A stretch of 64,000 bases of DNA from Pyxicephalus adspersus (GCF_032062135.1 NC_092859.1:87079123-87143122), one strand, 5' to 3'. Numbered from the stretch's first letter, positions 12,184 to 25,659 are shown. The notes: generated from the sequence alone by a model not told the origin. A program made the numbers and translations.

Positions 12184-12970
12184 TGATGCAATTGATGTTA
12201 CCAATGGTTTTTCTTTATTTACAATGACCACAAGTCTCTTTATATTTGCTGTCATTGGGAGAATGTCAAATGCCTTTATTTAAAAAGGCTAACCATAAAG
12301 CTCAGTAAGCTATAGCATCAGTCAAACATTATCTAGTATTGTTCTGACTATATGAAATGACAAAAATGTTTAAATCTGGTTAAAGAATACAGTTCTGAAC
12401 AGTATGTTCTCTTTTCCAGCTGCATCTTGTTAATAATGTGATACAAAAATAGTAATGTGCAGTAAACGGTGCCAGCCAATTGCAGATACGTTTTCCAAAG
12501 TTCATTGTAGTGAAATTTAAGAAAAGGTTATTTATAAATGGTTGAGGTGGGTACAACTTGTACATTCCTCTACACACTTATCAAAAACAGTCAAATACCT
12601 TTTTTTTAATTGGAACCATAACAATCAGTGCTATTTTAGCTGGACATTCTTTAAAGGATGAAGCTCTGGAATTAGATATAATATTACATACAGTTTTCTT
12701 GTATTCCAATCAAAATGATCTCCTTTATTAGATCCAAAAGAGCCCTGACTGAATGCCTAGGAAATACATTGTCAGTTCCCAAGTTATCTACAATTGTAAA
12801 AAGCTTTCATATGAGGCAATTTACAATATTAACCATAATCCAGAACAAAATGTATACACAGTGTTTGTGTAGAATGTTTCATGTTAAGAGATATTGTCTG
12901 CTACTACAGCTATAGTATAATGGAAGTGTATCATGAATAGTTCTATACAGATTAGTCTAGTGGGTTACAT
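12184..12970 (+). other. LGR5: LGR5 3' untranslated region, extent unknown
   Basis: AT-rich DNA after the LGR5 stop. I find no AATAAA on this strand until about 14816, so the 3' end cannot be fixed here; a rarer ATTAAA at about 12991 lies inside a MITE. The UTR may therefore include the first MITEs. Confidence 0.4.
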
Positions 12971-12971
12971 C

Positions 12972-13196
12972 TGCCCTGATTTATTAAAGTTCTCCTAGGC
13001 TGGAGAGGATACACTTTCATAAGTGAATCTGGGTAGCCCAGCAAACCTGGAATGAATCTGTTCCAGGCTTTGAAACATTTGCTAGCAAATGACTTTAAGA
13101 AATCCATTTCAGGATTGCTGGATAACACAGCTTCACTGATGAAATGGTATCCTCTCCAGCCTTGGAGAGCTTTATTAAATCCGGCTCATTGTCTTA
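12972..13196. repeat. Palindromic MITE, 'TTTATTAAA' family, copy 1
   Basis: The ends TGATTTATTAAAGTTCTCC and GGAGAGCTTTATTAAATCC are inverted copies, as are GGCTGGAGAGGATA and TATCCTCTCCAGCC just inside. A related copy lies at 22123-22370. About 225 bases with no coding capacity. Confidence 0.75.
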
Positions 13197-13249
13197 GCCT
13201 CTGTCATATGTGTACATAGAAGTCCAAATAACTGTTTCTTCCATTACAG

Positions 13250-13478
13250 CAGTCTCTCTCAACCTTGAAATAACTTTTAGGTTATAAGGAACCCCTGGTA
13301 TAATTACTATACCTACAGCACATAGTATATTCGAGTGGGGTTGTTAGCGGGAAGAATGCTTTATTTACCTTACCAATTAGTGTCAGTGGTAACTGACCTG
13401 AGAGGCACAAATTGCTCATTGCTCAAGGAACCCCTAGCATCCTCTTGGGTTCCATGAAATCCCTGTTGAGAAACACTA
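13250..13478. mobile_element. hAT-type MITE, copy 2
   Basis: Ends CAGTCTCTCTCAACC and GTTGAGAAACACTA, flanked by CATTACAG (13242-13249) and CATTACAT (13479-13486), an 8-base target duplication with one change. 8-base duplications and CA(G)-type ends are typical of hAT elements. Confidence 0.8.
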
Positions 13479-14837
13479 CATTACATGAGACAGTTGTGTT
13501 TTCAAGTTCTGAAAGTCACCAATTTTTTTTTAAGTTTTCTGCCTTGTAGATTGCTACCTCTTTTATACAAGCCAAGGAGGAGTAAACCTAATATGGTTTG
13601 TAAACTGGCTGTGAAAATATGCTTACAGTTGTGTTATCCCCGCTGTGCTGATTTGTGGGAGGTCAGGAATGTCTGAACTAGAGATTACAAAAATAATTTC
13701 ATACAGTCATTTATTGCTTTAGCATATCCCCTTTATACTTGAATGGGCATATTCTAATTGTGTGAGAGCAAGCTGAATCCTTTTCATTTGTTTTGGCTCA
13801 CCTGGATGACCTCAAAGTATGAACACAGAGATAAATGGGAATATTAAAGCCAGCTCAGTGGTTATCTTAATCCTATATCTATGGCAGCTCCCTCAACTAG
13901 GGTAGCATGCCTTCCAAGCAGGATTCCATAAACAATTTTAGATTAAGTAAAGGCTCAGTAGAGCATTTTACAAATGTATTACTGTTTATTTAGATTGATT
14001 TTAACTGGCTTCATGTGTAGAGTAATGCTCAGTATAGATTCTGTTTTTGTTCAAGTTTCAAGTGACTCATATATATTTATATATAGTTAAGGCTGCAGCA
14101 TTGCTTTTCTCCTTTTTTTCAACTGCTACTGTACATGGGTACATGAAACCCTCCATGGTATTTAAAGGTATAATTTATCCCACAAGAGTCTGATCATCCG
14201 GAACCACACAAATCTAATTTCCAAAAGTTCCATAGAATCTGTAAAATATTTAGAAGCTAGTTTCAGCAGTCCTTTATTTATTTAGGAATTTGCACTGAAG
14301 ATCAGAGCTAAATAATTAGTTTTACAGCAGAGAGCCATCCTTCAATTAATGGTTAACACATGAAGCCCAGGACTGGCCAAGACACTTTTAGAGAAAGCCA
14401 CAGATAGAAAAACAAGTTATACTGAGACGCTGGATTATGGCTATTAAGTTGTAACACAACCTTTCCAACAGCAGCTAAAGCATAACAGAGAATGGCATTC
14501 ACTAAGTCAGTGCTGGCAGAGACAAATGTAATTTTACCGACTGCATTGGGAAATCCTGTTTTATTAACTTAGATATAAGGCAAAATGGACAGTTTTAGCC
14601 ATTAGAAAAATGATTTTCACAAATGTGAAAACTGTGCAACATTTCCTGTGAATGATTGCAATCATTTTAAGAAGCATTTCATTTTGGCACCAAGACTAAG
14701 CTCTGAGCTTTAACAAGTTAGGCCAACCTATTACTTTGCCTAACATTGGCAGTGCTACTTTGAGCAGTCATACAAGTGGATCTTACACTTTGTAAAGTCA
14801 TAAGTGTCTGTAAAGAATAAACAATACACTAAATATG

Positions 14838-14864
14838 TGTGTTTGTATATATATATATATATAT
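14838..14864. repeat. (TA)n microsatellite
   Basis: Short run of TA dinucleotides next to a hAT MITE. Confidence 0.85.
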
Positions 14865-14893
14865 AGATATACAAAGGAATTACTTTGCTTATA

Positions 14894-15118
14894 TTAGTGT
14901 TTCTCAACCAGGGTTCCATGGTTCCTCCATAGGCTGATAGAGGTTCCTTGAGCAATGAGCAGTTTGTGACTCTCAGGTCAGTTTAAGTGGCATCAATGAT
15001 TTTTTTGGATATCTGTAGGGGTGACATTCTTCCTACTGACCTCCCTGCTAATGTACTGTGAGTTGTGGATATAGTAGGGTTCCCTGACAACCTGAAAGTT
15101 ATTTCAAGGCTTCCCCAA
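14894..15118. mobile_element. hAT-type MITE, copy 3
   Basis: Starts TAGTGTTTCTCAACCAGGG and runs through GAGCAATGAGCAGTTTGTGA and GTGGATATAGTAGGGTTCC, matching copy 51182. The right end is not clean, so no target duplication could be read. Confidence 0.75.
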
Positions 15119-18100
15119 TGATAGAAAGGTAGGAATGATAGAAAGGTCGGAAAATACATTTACATATTTACTACCCAATTCTGTTATTTTGGTCAAAAAT
15201 ACATACAATAGGTTGGCCTATCCAACATCTGTGTATTTAAAAACCAAATCTCCAACAGTCCATATTGATGGGTAAATCTGATCAATACCAAATGTCTATA
15301 GGACATGTTGGAGAACCACGTATTTAATGATGTAGCCTTTGTATGGCTGTACTTTACTTCTGAAGGGCCAAAAATGATAAGGACTGTTCTTGGTATATAT
15401 TAAGATGATGTAGCATTGGTATATATGAATACATATAAGGTATTAGTATAAGAGTTACAATCCTGTATGTAGCCTGGCTTGTCATTTCCCAGTAGCCTGT
15501 ATGTTCATGCATTTAAATTGACATATCACTCATCCATCAAGCTGATGTTTTTGTTTTTTGTTTTTTTGTCTTACCATATAAAGGGTGCCTTGGCAAAGTA
15601 AATATTGAAAATGTGGCAATTTACGAAAAAAATGAAGTAATATATTTATTGTCAAAGAATTATTTCACAGTCTTAATTTAGACTTAAAAGTGAAATTGTT
15701 CCAGTTTCTATATCAGGAACTACACACTAACACAACTTCACCAGGTTTTACAGGTGCATTCATTAAACAATTGACCTTTAGGAAAAATGTTACAAGTCAA
15801 TGATAATTCTCAATGAATATATATTCTGGCTATTTATTTTAATAGTCAGACCGGTTATAATAAATATTGTTGGTCTCCTTAGTTTAAAGTATCTGAAGAA
15901 CTGTTTTTGTCCATGGAAAACAATCATTGTTTTCCATATGCACAGGGGTTTGTATAAAATATCATTGCAATCTCAATAAGAGACCCAGAGGTCGAGCTGT
16001 AACCAAAAGTCAACACTTTTAGTAAGAGTGCTGCTTACCCACCTTTTGGGTACAAGCGGTAGCAAGGAGAGAAGGGGTGGGGGGTTGTAAGGACAGCTTT
16101 AGTGGTGTGTACAGGGGACCTGCATGGCATCCATGGGCTTTGGTGGGTAAACTCCACCAATACTTCCAATCATGAACCCAGTGCAGTGTGGAGGGATTGA
16201 AAAATATTCTGGTTGCATCAGCCAACAAGAATACTTTTTCCTTTAGATATTTCCAACAGGAGATTGGCAAATTAAAATATTAAAATGATGAGGTAAGAAA
16301 AAAAAATCTACCCATCAAATATATTTTTTTAATAAATTCTCACGTCACAGCTTGAAATTCTTATTTCATCATAGCTGAGTGGGAATGGTTCCTTGTCTGC
16401 AATGAAGTAGTTGTAGCCCCACATGTTGTCTGATGACCTGCCATTGACAATACTCAGTACTGACATACAATTACCCAATACAATACATGTTTAAAGCACA
16501 TAGAACAAATCATGACCACAAATCATTTTACTTTTCTATAATCATGTCAAATTCAATGCAGATATTTGATTATTTGAAATTAGGGCAATCCTGTACTAGT
16601 AGTACATTGTATAAAATAGCTACTTGCAAGCTGTCATATAAATAGACACAAGGTTTTATTTTTATAAGCATGTTTAAAATATTGTGATTACGGTAGATGT
16701 TTGTAACATTGAAATAAAATGCATAATTTTTTATGAGATTTGTAAATATAGAGCTGTATTTATTATGATGGTTAAAGTAAAAACAAGAAATGACAAGTTG
16801 AAACGCTTCCAAATATGTATTCTGCTCACTTGTACTGAGGATACTATGTGTATATACTGTATATAAAATCTAGTGCCTGTATATAGGTGATGCCTGCCTG
16901 CTTTTTTATTGGTGTAACAAATATATGCAGTTTGTAATAAAATTTGCAATGAAATAGATGTCTGTTTTCTGATTACCTTATAATATGCATAAAGTCTGTA
17001 CACAGGAGCACCTAACAATCTTATTCTGTATATGTGCATACCATTTTGTTTTGGTGCATAGACATTGAACGTACCAAATCATAGATTCTCACTCAGTCCA
17101 CTTCTCTTGGGCTTTATTTTAATAAAACAACACAAATCTGCATTGAATTGGCCAGTGTACAAAAGTAGTGTTGTGTCATCACAAGGTTTTCTGTACTGGG
17201 GTGGTAGCTTTACAAAATACTAAATTGTGGGATTTGTGTGCTCTGTAATACAAATATTAAAAAAATGATCTTCTGAGGAATTTGTAAAGCAAGTCAGACT
17301 TTATCATGGGTCTGAATAGCTGGCCAAACCACGAATCTGCCTTTTTATGACCCGCCTGAAGGGTTTGTAGCACAGCATATGCTTAGAGATTACCTTAATG
17401 AATACCACTGCACAGTGACAATAAATACTTATTAAAATAAATTTCTTTATGGCTGGGGAAAAAGACAATTCAGTTTAGTGAAACCACACATCTGCAAAGC
17501 ATTGATGATGTTACACACTGACATCACAGACATCTGGATGACAGCAGACCTTCAAAATTATGAATTGCTGTGGTGGGTTAACCAGATGATTGACACATTA
17601 TGATTAAACTCATTGGTTAATTACTTCAGGCTTTTTCTTGTTTGTTTTCAGATTTTCTGACACCAGAGTTGACTTTAAACAGCTACAGTCCCAGTCTAGT
17701 ACCTATTTGATAGATTAAACATTGAGCTAATCATCTTTGTGTTATTTTGTAGTCTTTATGTTATTGTGTTGGTTGTATTGTTGTAGTGTTAAAACACTGC
17801 TTGTTTTTTTTCACACATTAAAGCACGCATCTACTTACTTCTATACACTAACAACATAGAAGTTGAAACAACAACACTTTAACCAATGAACTGTGGTCTA
17901 AAAATTCCTAAAGAGGAGAAGAACAAAATATTATTGGGACCTAATAATTATTCCTCTTTATTATTCTACCCTAATAACCTCCTCCTGATAGAAATAGAAT
18001 AACAGATTTATACATAAAGTGAAACTGCAGATAGAATGAAGAAAGGTAAGGTTAAGTTTTATTGCTGTGATTATAGTGAGACTATTTTTCTCCACTTCTC

Positions 18101-20100
18101 TTCTTGCAGGAGATCTCTCTAACAATAAAATAGTTAGCTTTTTTTAGTACATTGGAATAAGGCTAGAACTAATGTCAGATTGTGATTGCCTCGTCCCTGT
18201 CAATTATTTTCTCAACAGGATAGAAAGTGATGGAAAATTTCTCCAATGAGGACACATTGGATTTACACTTAAGATGTCATTTATTGTGGCTGATCACAAA
18301 CTTCTAAGTCTTGTTCTTATTAGTAGAGTCATAGGTGGCTGTCCATAGGTGCTCCTAGAAGGTGATGATCACTAATCAACTTACATGGCTGATACTGTAT
18401 TAACCATTTACTGAAAATGACACATTTACTGAAAAAGATGAACAAAATATGAACACACTCTACTGATCTACATGATGTGTGAATTCTATTAAAAGGTTAA
18501 ACATAAGGGAACGAGAGTCTATTTTATGTTACAAAAGTATCATAACAGTCCAAGTTTCATTACTTGTAGGTTGCTTTAAACAGATATACATATGTTGCTA
18601 CAGACTAATGAATATAAATGCTGTAAGATAAATAATTTTAATATACATTTGTCTATTAAGGATATTGTTATAAACTGCAGAATAGTCAGAAAATGTATTC
18701 TGTATGTATATATTTTGTATGGCAGTACCTTGACATTATAAAACTCGCCTGTGATGTACACAAAGCTTGTCACTAAGACTTAACTCAAACAGGAAAAGAA
18801 TCTGCTGTGAAAACATAAATAACAATTTTCCTTGTTTTGATCTATTTCACAGAGATAGTAATCTAGATGTTCCTGTTGTCAGTGATTCTTGCCCTGGAGC
18901 ACAATTTGCATTACTATGGAATTTAAAAAGGAAGTGGAAAAATGGAGCTTGTCAGGATATATAATACTTTCTACAAGCATGTACAAAGCCAAAGCTGTCT
19001 CTGACCATAGGAATAGCAGATCTTCTTTTTCCAAACATCAAGGTTGTGATCACTGAAATGTATGATATCAAAGGATGGATCACTAAGCAGATCAGTGGAT
19101 TCATAAAGTGGCCAGTGTAATTTGAATGTTCTTGGCACAGGGAATTGCATAGTTATCCCCCACCCACTGTATAAAGTCATGAGCCCTAGTGTGTACTTTG
19201 GAGCATTTATAGGAATAAATGTGTAATTATAAAAATATAAAAAAACATTTTTTTTTAAAATCCAAATGATGCTATTTATGGAATGTGGTAATTCCTGTAC
19301 TGGAGAAAAGAAAGGAGTCAGCACTTTTATTGTAATTTTTAAATTAGGCAAGGTGCCATTCGTAATATTATCCCAGCATTGCCAGGCTTGGATTATGAAA
19401 AGCTCCAACACACATTATCTCACTTGTGTGTTTATGACCAAACAATGCTATATCTTTACTGATTATGTACTGGTACCATGCCTGGCTCAGTGTGCCATTG
19501 GGTTATTGATATGCAACGTCTTTACACTAATATGACAGAACTCATGTTAAACTTCTCAAGAAAGCTAACACCAGCTCTTCTGAAAAATGTTGGAGTTGCC
19601 AGATTTTTAGTCTGGCTCCATTGTCCAATCTACCTAAAGAATGGTCATGCTGAGGAACCTGCAAGGTAAATTCAGGATATGGGCTACTGACCTGATAATA
19701 GTTCCACATACAATGACAATACAAAGTATGTGCCACATATCCATCAGCTAACAAAAATCTGTGACCATAAACTACAAAACAAAACCCCCACTATATATTA
19801 TGTATTCAGCTTATCAGGGACCTTTGCAGCTTTTCAAATGACTTTACATTATGTATAAATTTATGAGACAACCTACGGTACTTTTGTATTGTGTATATGC
19901 TGTAATTACACAGATAGTTACTGTGACAGCTATTTGCCTTTAGAAACCTCCATCAGTATTTTTATAGTAACTTCTACAATAGTAAAATTCAATGTTGTCC
20001 GCATATTGGGTTTTTACTAAAACACTGGCATTACAGGATTGTCAGACAGCTCCTTTGGAGGTCTTAAGGTTCATTGCTAAACTTAAACACTTAGATCATC
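15119..20100. other. Intergenic, no recognised gene
   Basis: About 5 kb of AT-rich DNA between LGR5 and ZFC3H1. Open frames here are short, lack exon signals and match no family I know. No tRNA, rRNA or named repeat was seen. Confidence 0.4.
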
Positions 20101-20105
20101 CAAGA

Positions 20106-20481
20106 CAGAGGTGTCAAACTCAAATACACAGTGGGCCAAAATTAAAAACTTAGACAAAGTCGGGGGCCAAACTTGAAACTGAAAAAGCACGGCTTCTACA
20201 ATTCCCTGCATCTATAAAACAGTCCAATGCGGGCCACGCATAGACAAAGAGGCCGCTGGTCTATAGACGCGAGTGATGCCGCTACTACAATTTCTGGCAT
20301 TACTTGCGTCTATAAAACAGTGCAATGCGGGGCCACACATAGACAGAGAGGCCGCTGGTCTATAGGTGCGAGTGATGCCGGGAATCGTAGTAATGGTGCT
20401 ATTTCAATGCAGCGGCGGGCAAGCTGCAATTCATGTTTAGGATTCCTTTGGTGGCCCGCAGGCAAGAGTTTGACACCCCTG
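20106..20481. mobile_element. hAT-type element with GTGTCAAACTC ends
   Basis: Ends CAGAGGTGTCAAACTC and GAGTTTGACACCCCTG are inverted copies, flanked by ATCCAAGA and ATCTAAAA (6 of 8 match). Inside, a unit beginning GGGCCAC(G/A)CATAGACA and containing AGAGGCCGCTGGTCTATAG occurs twice about 95 bases apart. Non-coding. A partial copy begins at 63632. Confidence 0.8.
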
Positions 20482-20884
20482 ATCTAAAAAGAAATTATGC
20501 TTTGGTTTGGAAGATAGTTCCATATGGACACTGCTGTCTTATCTTGAAGAATAGAATTAGCAGTACCTAATCTGGATCGCTCTTTATCCTGGTTGAAATA
20601 TAATGACCTTGTTGTCTGGAAGACTATATTCAGCTCCAGGATACCCAATTAAAATAATATGCCATGTTATTAGGAATATTAACCCCTACTAGTTTCATAT
20701 TATGTGATTTATATCAAATAGTTTTGACTCTAGTCTGATCTGAGAGTAGAAAATGTCTTACATTACATGTGATTTTAAAGGTTATTCTCTGACATAAACA
20801 GACAAGGACTAGTCTATGTAAAAGATTTTATTAGGAGTCACAAGTGGATGAAATGATTAAGTTTGACTCCCCCTGTATCACCAC

Positions 20885-21052
20885 AGCCTGCCATTATAAC
20901 AATGATTGTAAGCTCTTGGGGGCAGGGTCCTCTCCTCCTGTATCACTGTCTGTATTAGTCTGTCATTTGCAATGCCTATTTAATGTACAGCGCTGCGTAA
21001 TATGTTGGCGCTATATAAATCCTGTTTATTAATAATAATAATAATAATAATA
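20885..21052 (+). repeat. L2-type LINE 3' end
   Basis: GATTGTAAGCTCTTGGGGGC, then ATGTACAGCGCTGCGTAATA, GGCGCTATATAAATCC and an AAT-rich microsatellite tail. Same tail as at 5837 and 60541. No coding part remains. Confidence 0.8.
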
Positions 21053-22122
21053 TATTGATAACACGACCTGGCTCAGTGTTCATGTTAGGTATACATACAT
21101 ACATATGAATTCAAGTAAACTCCTGCAGATGACCTCTCACAGGTATCTCATACCTTTCATTTAGTTGTAGTACAGACACTTTCCTTCACCAATCTCTTCT
21201 ATATAAATGTGACAAGGATACACACACAAATCATTTCATTTTGTTAGATAATTGAACATGATCCTTTTTATAAGGCAAATTATTATCTGTGAGATTGGTC
21301 TGATTCTTCTCCACCGGACCAAACACAAGTTGGGTAGGGAGCTTGCACACTCATTCCTGAAGGGATTTTAAATTCAATTAAGAAAGCAGTAAAGTCAGGT
21401 TTCACAATCCAGCAGCAATATACAGCAGTTACTTATTGGCACAATTTAGTGTTTTTTGAGAATTTGTTAATGTATTGTTATAAATATTACGTACTCCTGT
21501 GGTACGGACAGCAAAATCAACATAAAACACTGCATCACAGAAATTCTAAAAATAACATTAAAATAATTTTATTTGAAGCTGTAATACTGTGCAAGCGACA
21601 CGTGATAATATTTAGGTGTCTACATAGTAGCCTGATTGAGTAAAAAGGGGGCACTAAGGAGATTTATTTATTTTTTCCACATACAAAATAAGAACCATCT
21701 GGAAGGTATTTGGTCATCTTTAAAGGATTTGTTTTTAGTCGAGATTCAGTTTTAAATTGACAGCTGTCCATGTCATCAAATTGCAGCTGCAGATGGAACC
21801 TATTTTCTTTTCTATATAACTGGTAGGAAAAAAAAGCGCAGAATGTTAACGTGAACCTGTGCTCAGTGTTCTAGTAACACCCACCATCTTCATCTTATGA
21901 CCCCATTTTATACATATGTAATAAAAGAGCAATTTTTTTACCACCTGCTACAGGAACCCCCCTACCTGACCTGAAAGGAGAACATAAAGGTAGAACCAGC
22001 CAATCTCCAGAGTCTGAACCTCACAAAATGGTCATGACAATACTAGCGTTTGCTAAACCTGTAGGACAGAACCTCTGTCACTAGAAGTAACACTTCTCTT
22101 CCAGAAATTATTGGTTACAGTA

Positions 22123-22370
22123 AGCATATTCCTGATTTACTTGTCCCAATATGGTTCTCCAAGCTCTCCAACACTGGAGAACATAGACTGTCATGGGAGA
22201 ACCTGGGTGATACAGCAAACCTGGAACGGGCCTTATCAAGGATTAAAAAAATATACCAGCTATTGGCAAAAAAAATTTTTGAAACTCATTGCAGGTTTGT
22301 AGGATAACCCAGGTTCTCCTATGATAGTCTATCTTATGAAGTCCTGGAGAGCTTTATTAAATCAGGTCCT
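22123..22370. repeat. Palindromic MITE, 'TTTATTAAA' family, copy 2
   Basis: Right end CTGGAGAGCTTTATTAAATC matches the copy at 12972; the left end CCTGATTTACTTGTCCC is a weaker inverted match. Inner blocks CAGCAAACCTGGAA are shared. Confidence 0.7.
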
Positions 22371-22706
22371 ATTGTGTATAAACAAACTGATGGGATCATT
22401 GCATTGCTATTATTGATAGGAGGAAAATATCAATAATATTATTTTGCATTCTTTATTAATAAATAACTTTACAGGAAATTTGTCTTTTATAGACAACCAT
22501 CTACTGTGAAAGATGTGTGTGTAATATCCATTATATGTATATGTAACATGGAAATATGGTATAGTAGGCATGAAAAATGGCATAACTATAGCCATAGTAG
22601 ACTATGCAACAACTATAGGCCTGAAACTATCTGGCTAGAGATTAATTTAAGCATGTTGAAATATCTGGACAAATACATTTAAAAGAAATAAATGTAGTAC
22701 ATTGCT

Positions 22707-22895
22707 TAAAGAGGAACTAAACTTAAAAATGCTAAAAAAAACGCACCTTCAATGCCGCAGGGCAGTTCGATCCATCCAGGGGTGTTTTCCATCGGGTCCC
22801 GCGTCGTCCTGGAGCCAGCGCCGCCATCTTTTCCTCTTCTTCCTACGTCATATGATCTAGCGTCTGGGTCGGGTGACGTAGGAAGAAGTTGAAAA
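22707..22895. repeat. CpG-rich dispersed repeat with TTAAAGAGGAAC end, copy 1
   Basis: Starts TTAAAGAGGAACTAAAC. It contains an inner inverted repeat, TTCTTCCTACGTCA and TGACGTAGGAAGAA. A reversed copy lies at 57640-57912. Probably a non-autonomous DNA element; the right end is not resolved. Confidence 0.65.
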
Positions 22896-22973
22896 AGAAA
22901 CTTGCAGATGGTTCTGCATATAGAAAAATAAAGGGTATATATGAACACTGGAGATCTACTAAACATTGATAGC

Positions 22974-22977
<4 letters not shown>

Positions 22978-23050
<73 letters not shown>
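22978..23050. repeat. (AT)n microsatellite, about 70 bases
   Basis: Uninterrupted AT dinucleotides. Open frames across it (repeating Tyr-Ile) are artefacts. Confidence 0.97.
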
Positions 23051-23054
<4 letters not shown>

Positions 23055-24425
23055 TGGCACATTGGCAGATTTCCTTTGTAAATTACTAGTCCAGAAATCC
23101 ATCATATTATGGAGGTGAACATTGGCACAATAAAGTCCAGACTGTATGAGAACCATGTAAAGACAGAAGTTATTCACATCTTTGCTATACAAAAAAAAAA
23201 GGCGAGGAAAATGCAGCCTTCAGGACTGGTAATCTGCAATGTTACATAATTAAATACCATAACAGGAGGTTTTCAGAGCTGTTATGTCTGATTAATAGGG
23301 AAAAAAGAATTTCTTTAAGGAACGATTGTTCTTACTTGATGCTCCAAGCTTCTCCTTGCATTCTCAGATATGCCGACAAAGTAGGTCATATTTAAGTGGA
23401 TATTTGGTTGTTAAATGAGGCTTTTTACAGGCCAGAGAGGTTTTTAGTGTCTTGGAGCAAAGAAAATATGTGTTAGTGTGGATGAAATGGGTAACTTTCC
23501 ATTTGAAAGCTTGCCGTCAGCTGCCAGAAGATAATGGCTTTATACAGTCCTATCAAAATTCTTGGTTCTGTGCCGCACGGCTCAATTACCTATTCAGCCA
23601 GGGTTTTTACAATTGGTCCAGATGTCTTTTTAACTTTATCACATTCAGGTGGAGTAGCCAGTATCATAATGCACTTTGTTCAGTGTTAAACCTAAATTTG
23701 TCATTTTTTAACCTTTTAGAATTATTATGTCACTGAATACACCATTTCCTTTTTACCACCAAAAGCCATTAAGCCAATACCAAAAGATCCAATGCCTCGC
23801 ACTTGATGTTTGCAGATAATCCATATTCATGGGAAATAGGCAGGGCTGGATTCATATCTCAGAAGACTTTAACACAGAACCTAGAGCTAGTTTACCATCT
23901 ATTGCAGTGTTCTCAGCATTTTAAAGAGCCATGAGCAGCTACTGGTATCTTGCAAACACTGCAGTAGGGCTAAAGACAAAATAATTTCATGTATATAGTA
24001 TGAATCAAACAGTATTCTGAGAGTGGTTCTGTAAATCTTTGGATATGTAAGGAGCTCCTAGAATATCAAACCCAGCTCATAGAGCTCACTGACTCCAAGC
24101 TAGGCAACTTGAAATGATTGTAGGCAGCTTGAAATGATTGTACTCAGAAGCTGACGCTTCAACAACAGATGATGAACTTAAGAACTTGGTAACCTTTAAG
24201 CAAAACACTTTTTGTTGCAACCTTTGTACTGCAGATATGGAGGATTGGTGTTGTCACACTTAGGACTACTAAACAATTTCTCCTCTCCTTCATATAAGTG
24301 AAGTTTTACAGCCCCAAGAGAATTAGAATGGCTGCCAAGTTCAGTAAAAAGAAACAAGTAGGTTGCAGTAATATATACAGTACACTTCCCCAACATATTG
24401 CATATCTTATCTTAACCATGTGTAC
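23051..24425. other. Intergenic, no recognised feature
   Basis: No gene or named repeat recognised; the open frame at 23452-23736 has no support. Confidence 0.4.
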
Positions 24426-24429
24426 ACGT

Positions 24430-25340
24430 TAAGATTGTAGATTTCCCTTTGTGTTTTTATTGGTGTGTGTATCAGCACTAACCATCACATGCACAGTCCA
24501 TTTGACCATTTTCTCATTTGGTATCAAGAGTCATACAGTCTTCAGAGAAGCTTCATCATATCTTCCCAGATGTTTCAGACCAATGCTGGAGGTGTCAGAC
24601 AGAGAAAAGGTTCACTTCTCTATATATTTTGGAGTTGCCCCCCTCATGAGGAATTTCTGGGTTACTGTCGGATCCATTGTTCGGTAAATGAAGGCATACA
24701 AAAGTTCAGTTGTTAGGCACCTCATCATGGCCGCTATCTTCTGTATAGCAGGCAGCTGGGGGGACCCTAATCCACCTACAATTTGTTTATGGCTGTGGAG
24801 AGTCAATGACATTCACTGCATGTAAGATCTTACATCCTCCACTCGAGGCACTGGCAGGAAGTTGGCCAATACTTGGTTTTACTGGTCGCAATTCATGACA
24901 TCCAATGAGTACCATAATTACTTTGATCTCCCTTGAGTCCTTGCTTTCCTACCTAATCCACTCTCGCAGCAGCCCCTGTGTTTGGTAGGCTTTTAAGGGC
25001 TATGCCTATATGGATCGCCTATAGGAGCAACCCCTCCACATTAGAAATCTTTTCACCCCTCCCCACACCACCCTTCGAATTTTCTGTTCCCCCTGATCCT
25101 TTTTGTTTTTCTTTTTATTTAAATGTTTTCCAGAATCATTTTGCATGTTCATTTAGTTTTGGACCTGCATATTATGTCTAATATAACTGTTCTTGAGTAC
25201 TTCACTACCTAATGCAAAGTCTACACATTTATGTTCTCTCATGATGCTGCTCGCTCATGATCTTGTTTCCCCTTCTCTTTCTTTTTCTGTACCCCCCTGA
25301 AGTTTTAAATAAATAAAGAATGTTTAAAATAAAAAAAAAG
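24430..25340 (+). mobile_element. L1/Tx1-type LINE, 3' fragment
   Basis: Plus-strand frames combine to the ORF2 C-terminal motif (Cys-Trp-x-Cys ... GSLLYIFWSCP ... FLGY) at about 24580-24670, broken by frameshifts. The fragment runs on to an AAATAAATAAAGAATG and A-rich tail at 25300-25340. It sits close to the 3' end of ZFC3H1. Confidence 0.65.
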
Positions 25341-25502
25341 TCATATACAAAAAAATCTCTATTGAGTAAGAAAAAAAAAGTCAGACAAAAATTTTTTTTT
25401 AAAAAGTTTAATTATATTTAAAATATTTCTATAAACAGTTTTCATACTACACAAGGTAGTACCACAATACAAAACATACGTTTCCATGATATACTGTTTA
25501 AC

Positions 25503-25508
25503 TTTATT
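25503..25508 (-). terminator. ZFC3H1: Candidate ZFC3H1 polyadenylation signal (AATAAA)
   Basis: First AATAAA on the minus strand after the ZFC3H1 stop, about 760 bases downstream. The following minus-strand sequence has a TG/T-rich block (TATGTTTTGTATTGTGG). Position fits a moderate 3' UTR, but no transcript evidence is available. Confidence 0.4.
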
Positions 25509-25656
25509 ATAAATTAAACTTAACAAAGAAAAATTGCACATATTTTGACCACTCTTAGGTTCTGATGCTCTGGCATTTTGCAATAGTATCTTTTTGTCTT
25601 CAAGTTTTAAACAGTCTCCACTTTAGAGTCCAAAACTCGATAAAGGGGGAGAAATA

Positions 25657-25659
<3 letters not shown>

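Noticed and set aside
18971..19411. 146-codon open frame on -
   Set aside because: Composition looks like chance intergenic sequence, overlaps other frames and has no known domain.
20227..20487. 86-codon open frame with a repeated RQRGRWSI motif
   Set aside because: The repetition comes from the duplicated unit inside a non-coding hAT element.
22706..23192. Open frames with long Tyr-Ile runs
   Set aside because: They read through the (AT)n microsatellite.
23452..23736. 94-codon open frame on +
   Set aside because: No motif or exon context; no similarity recognised.
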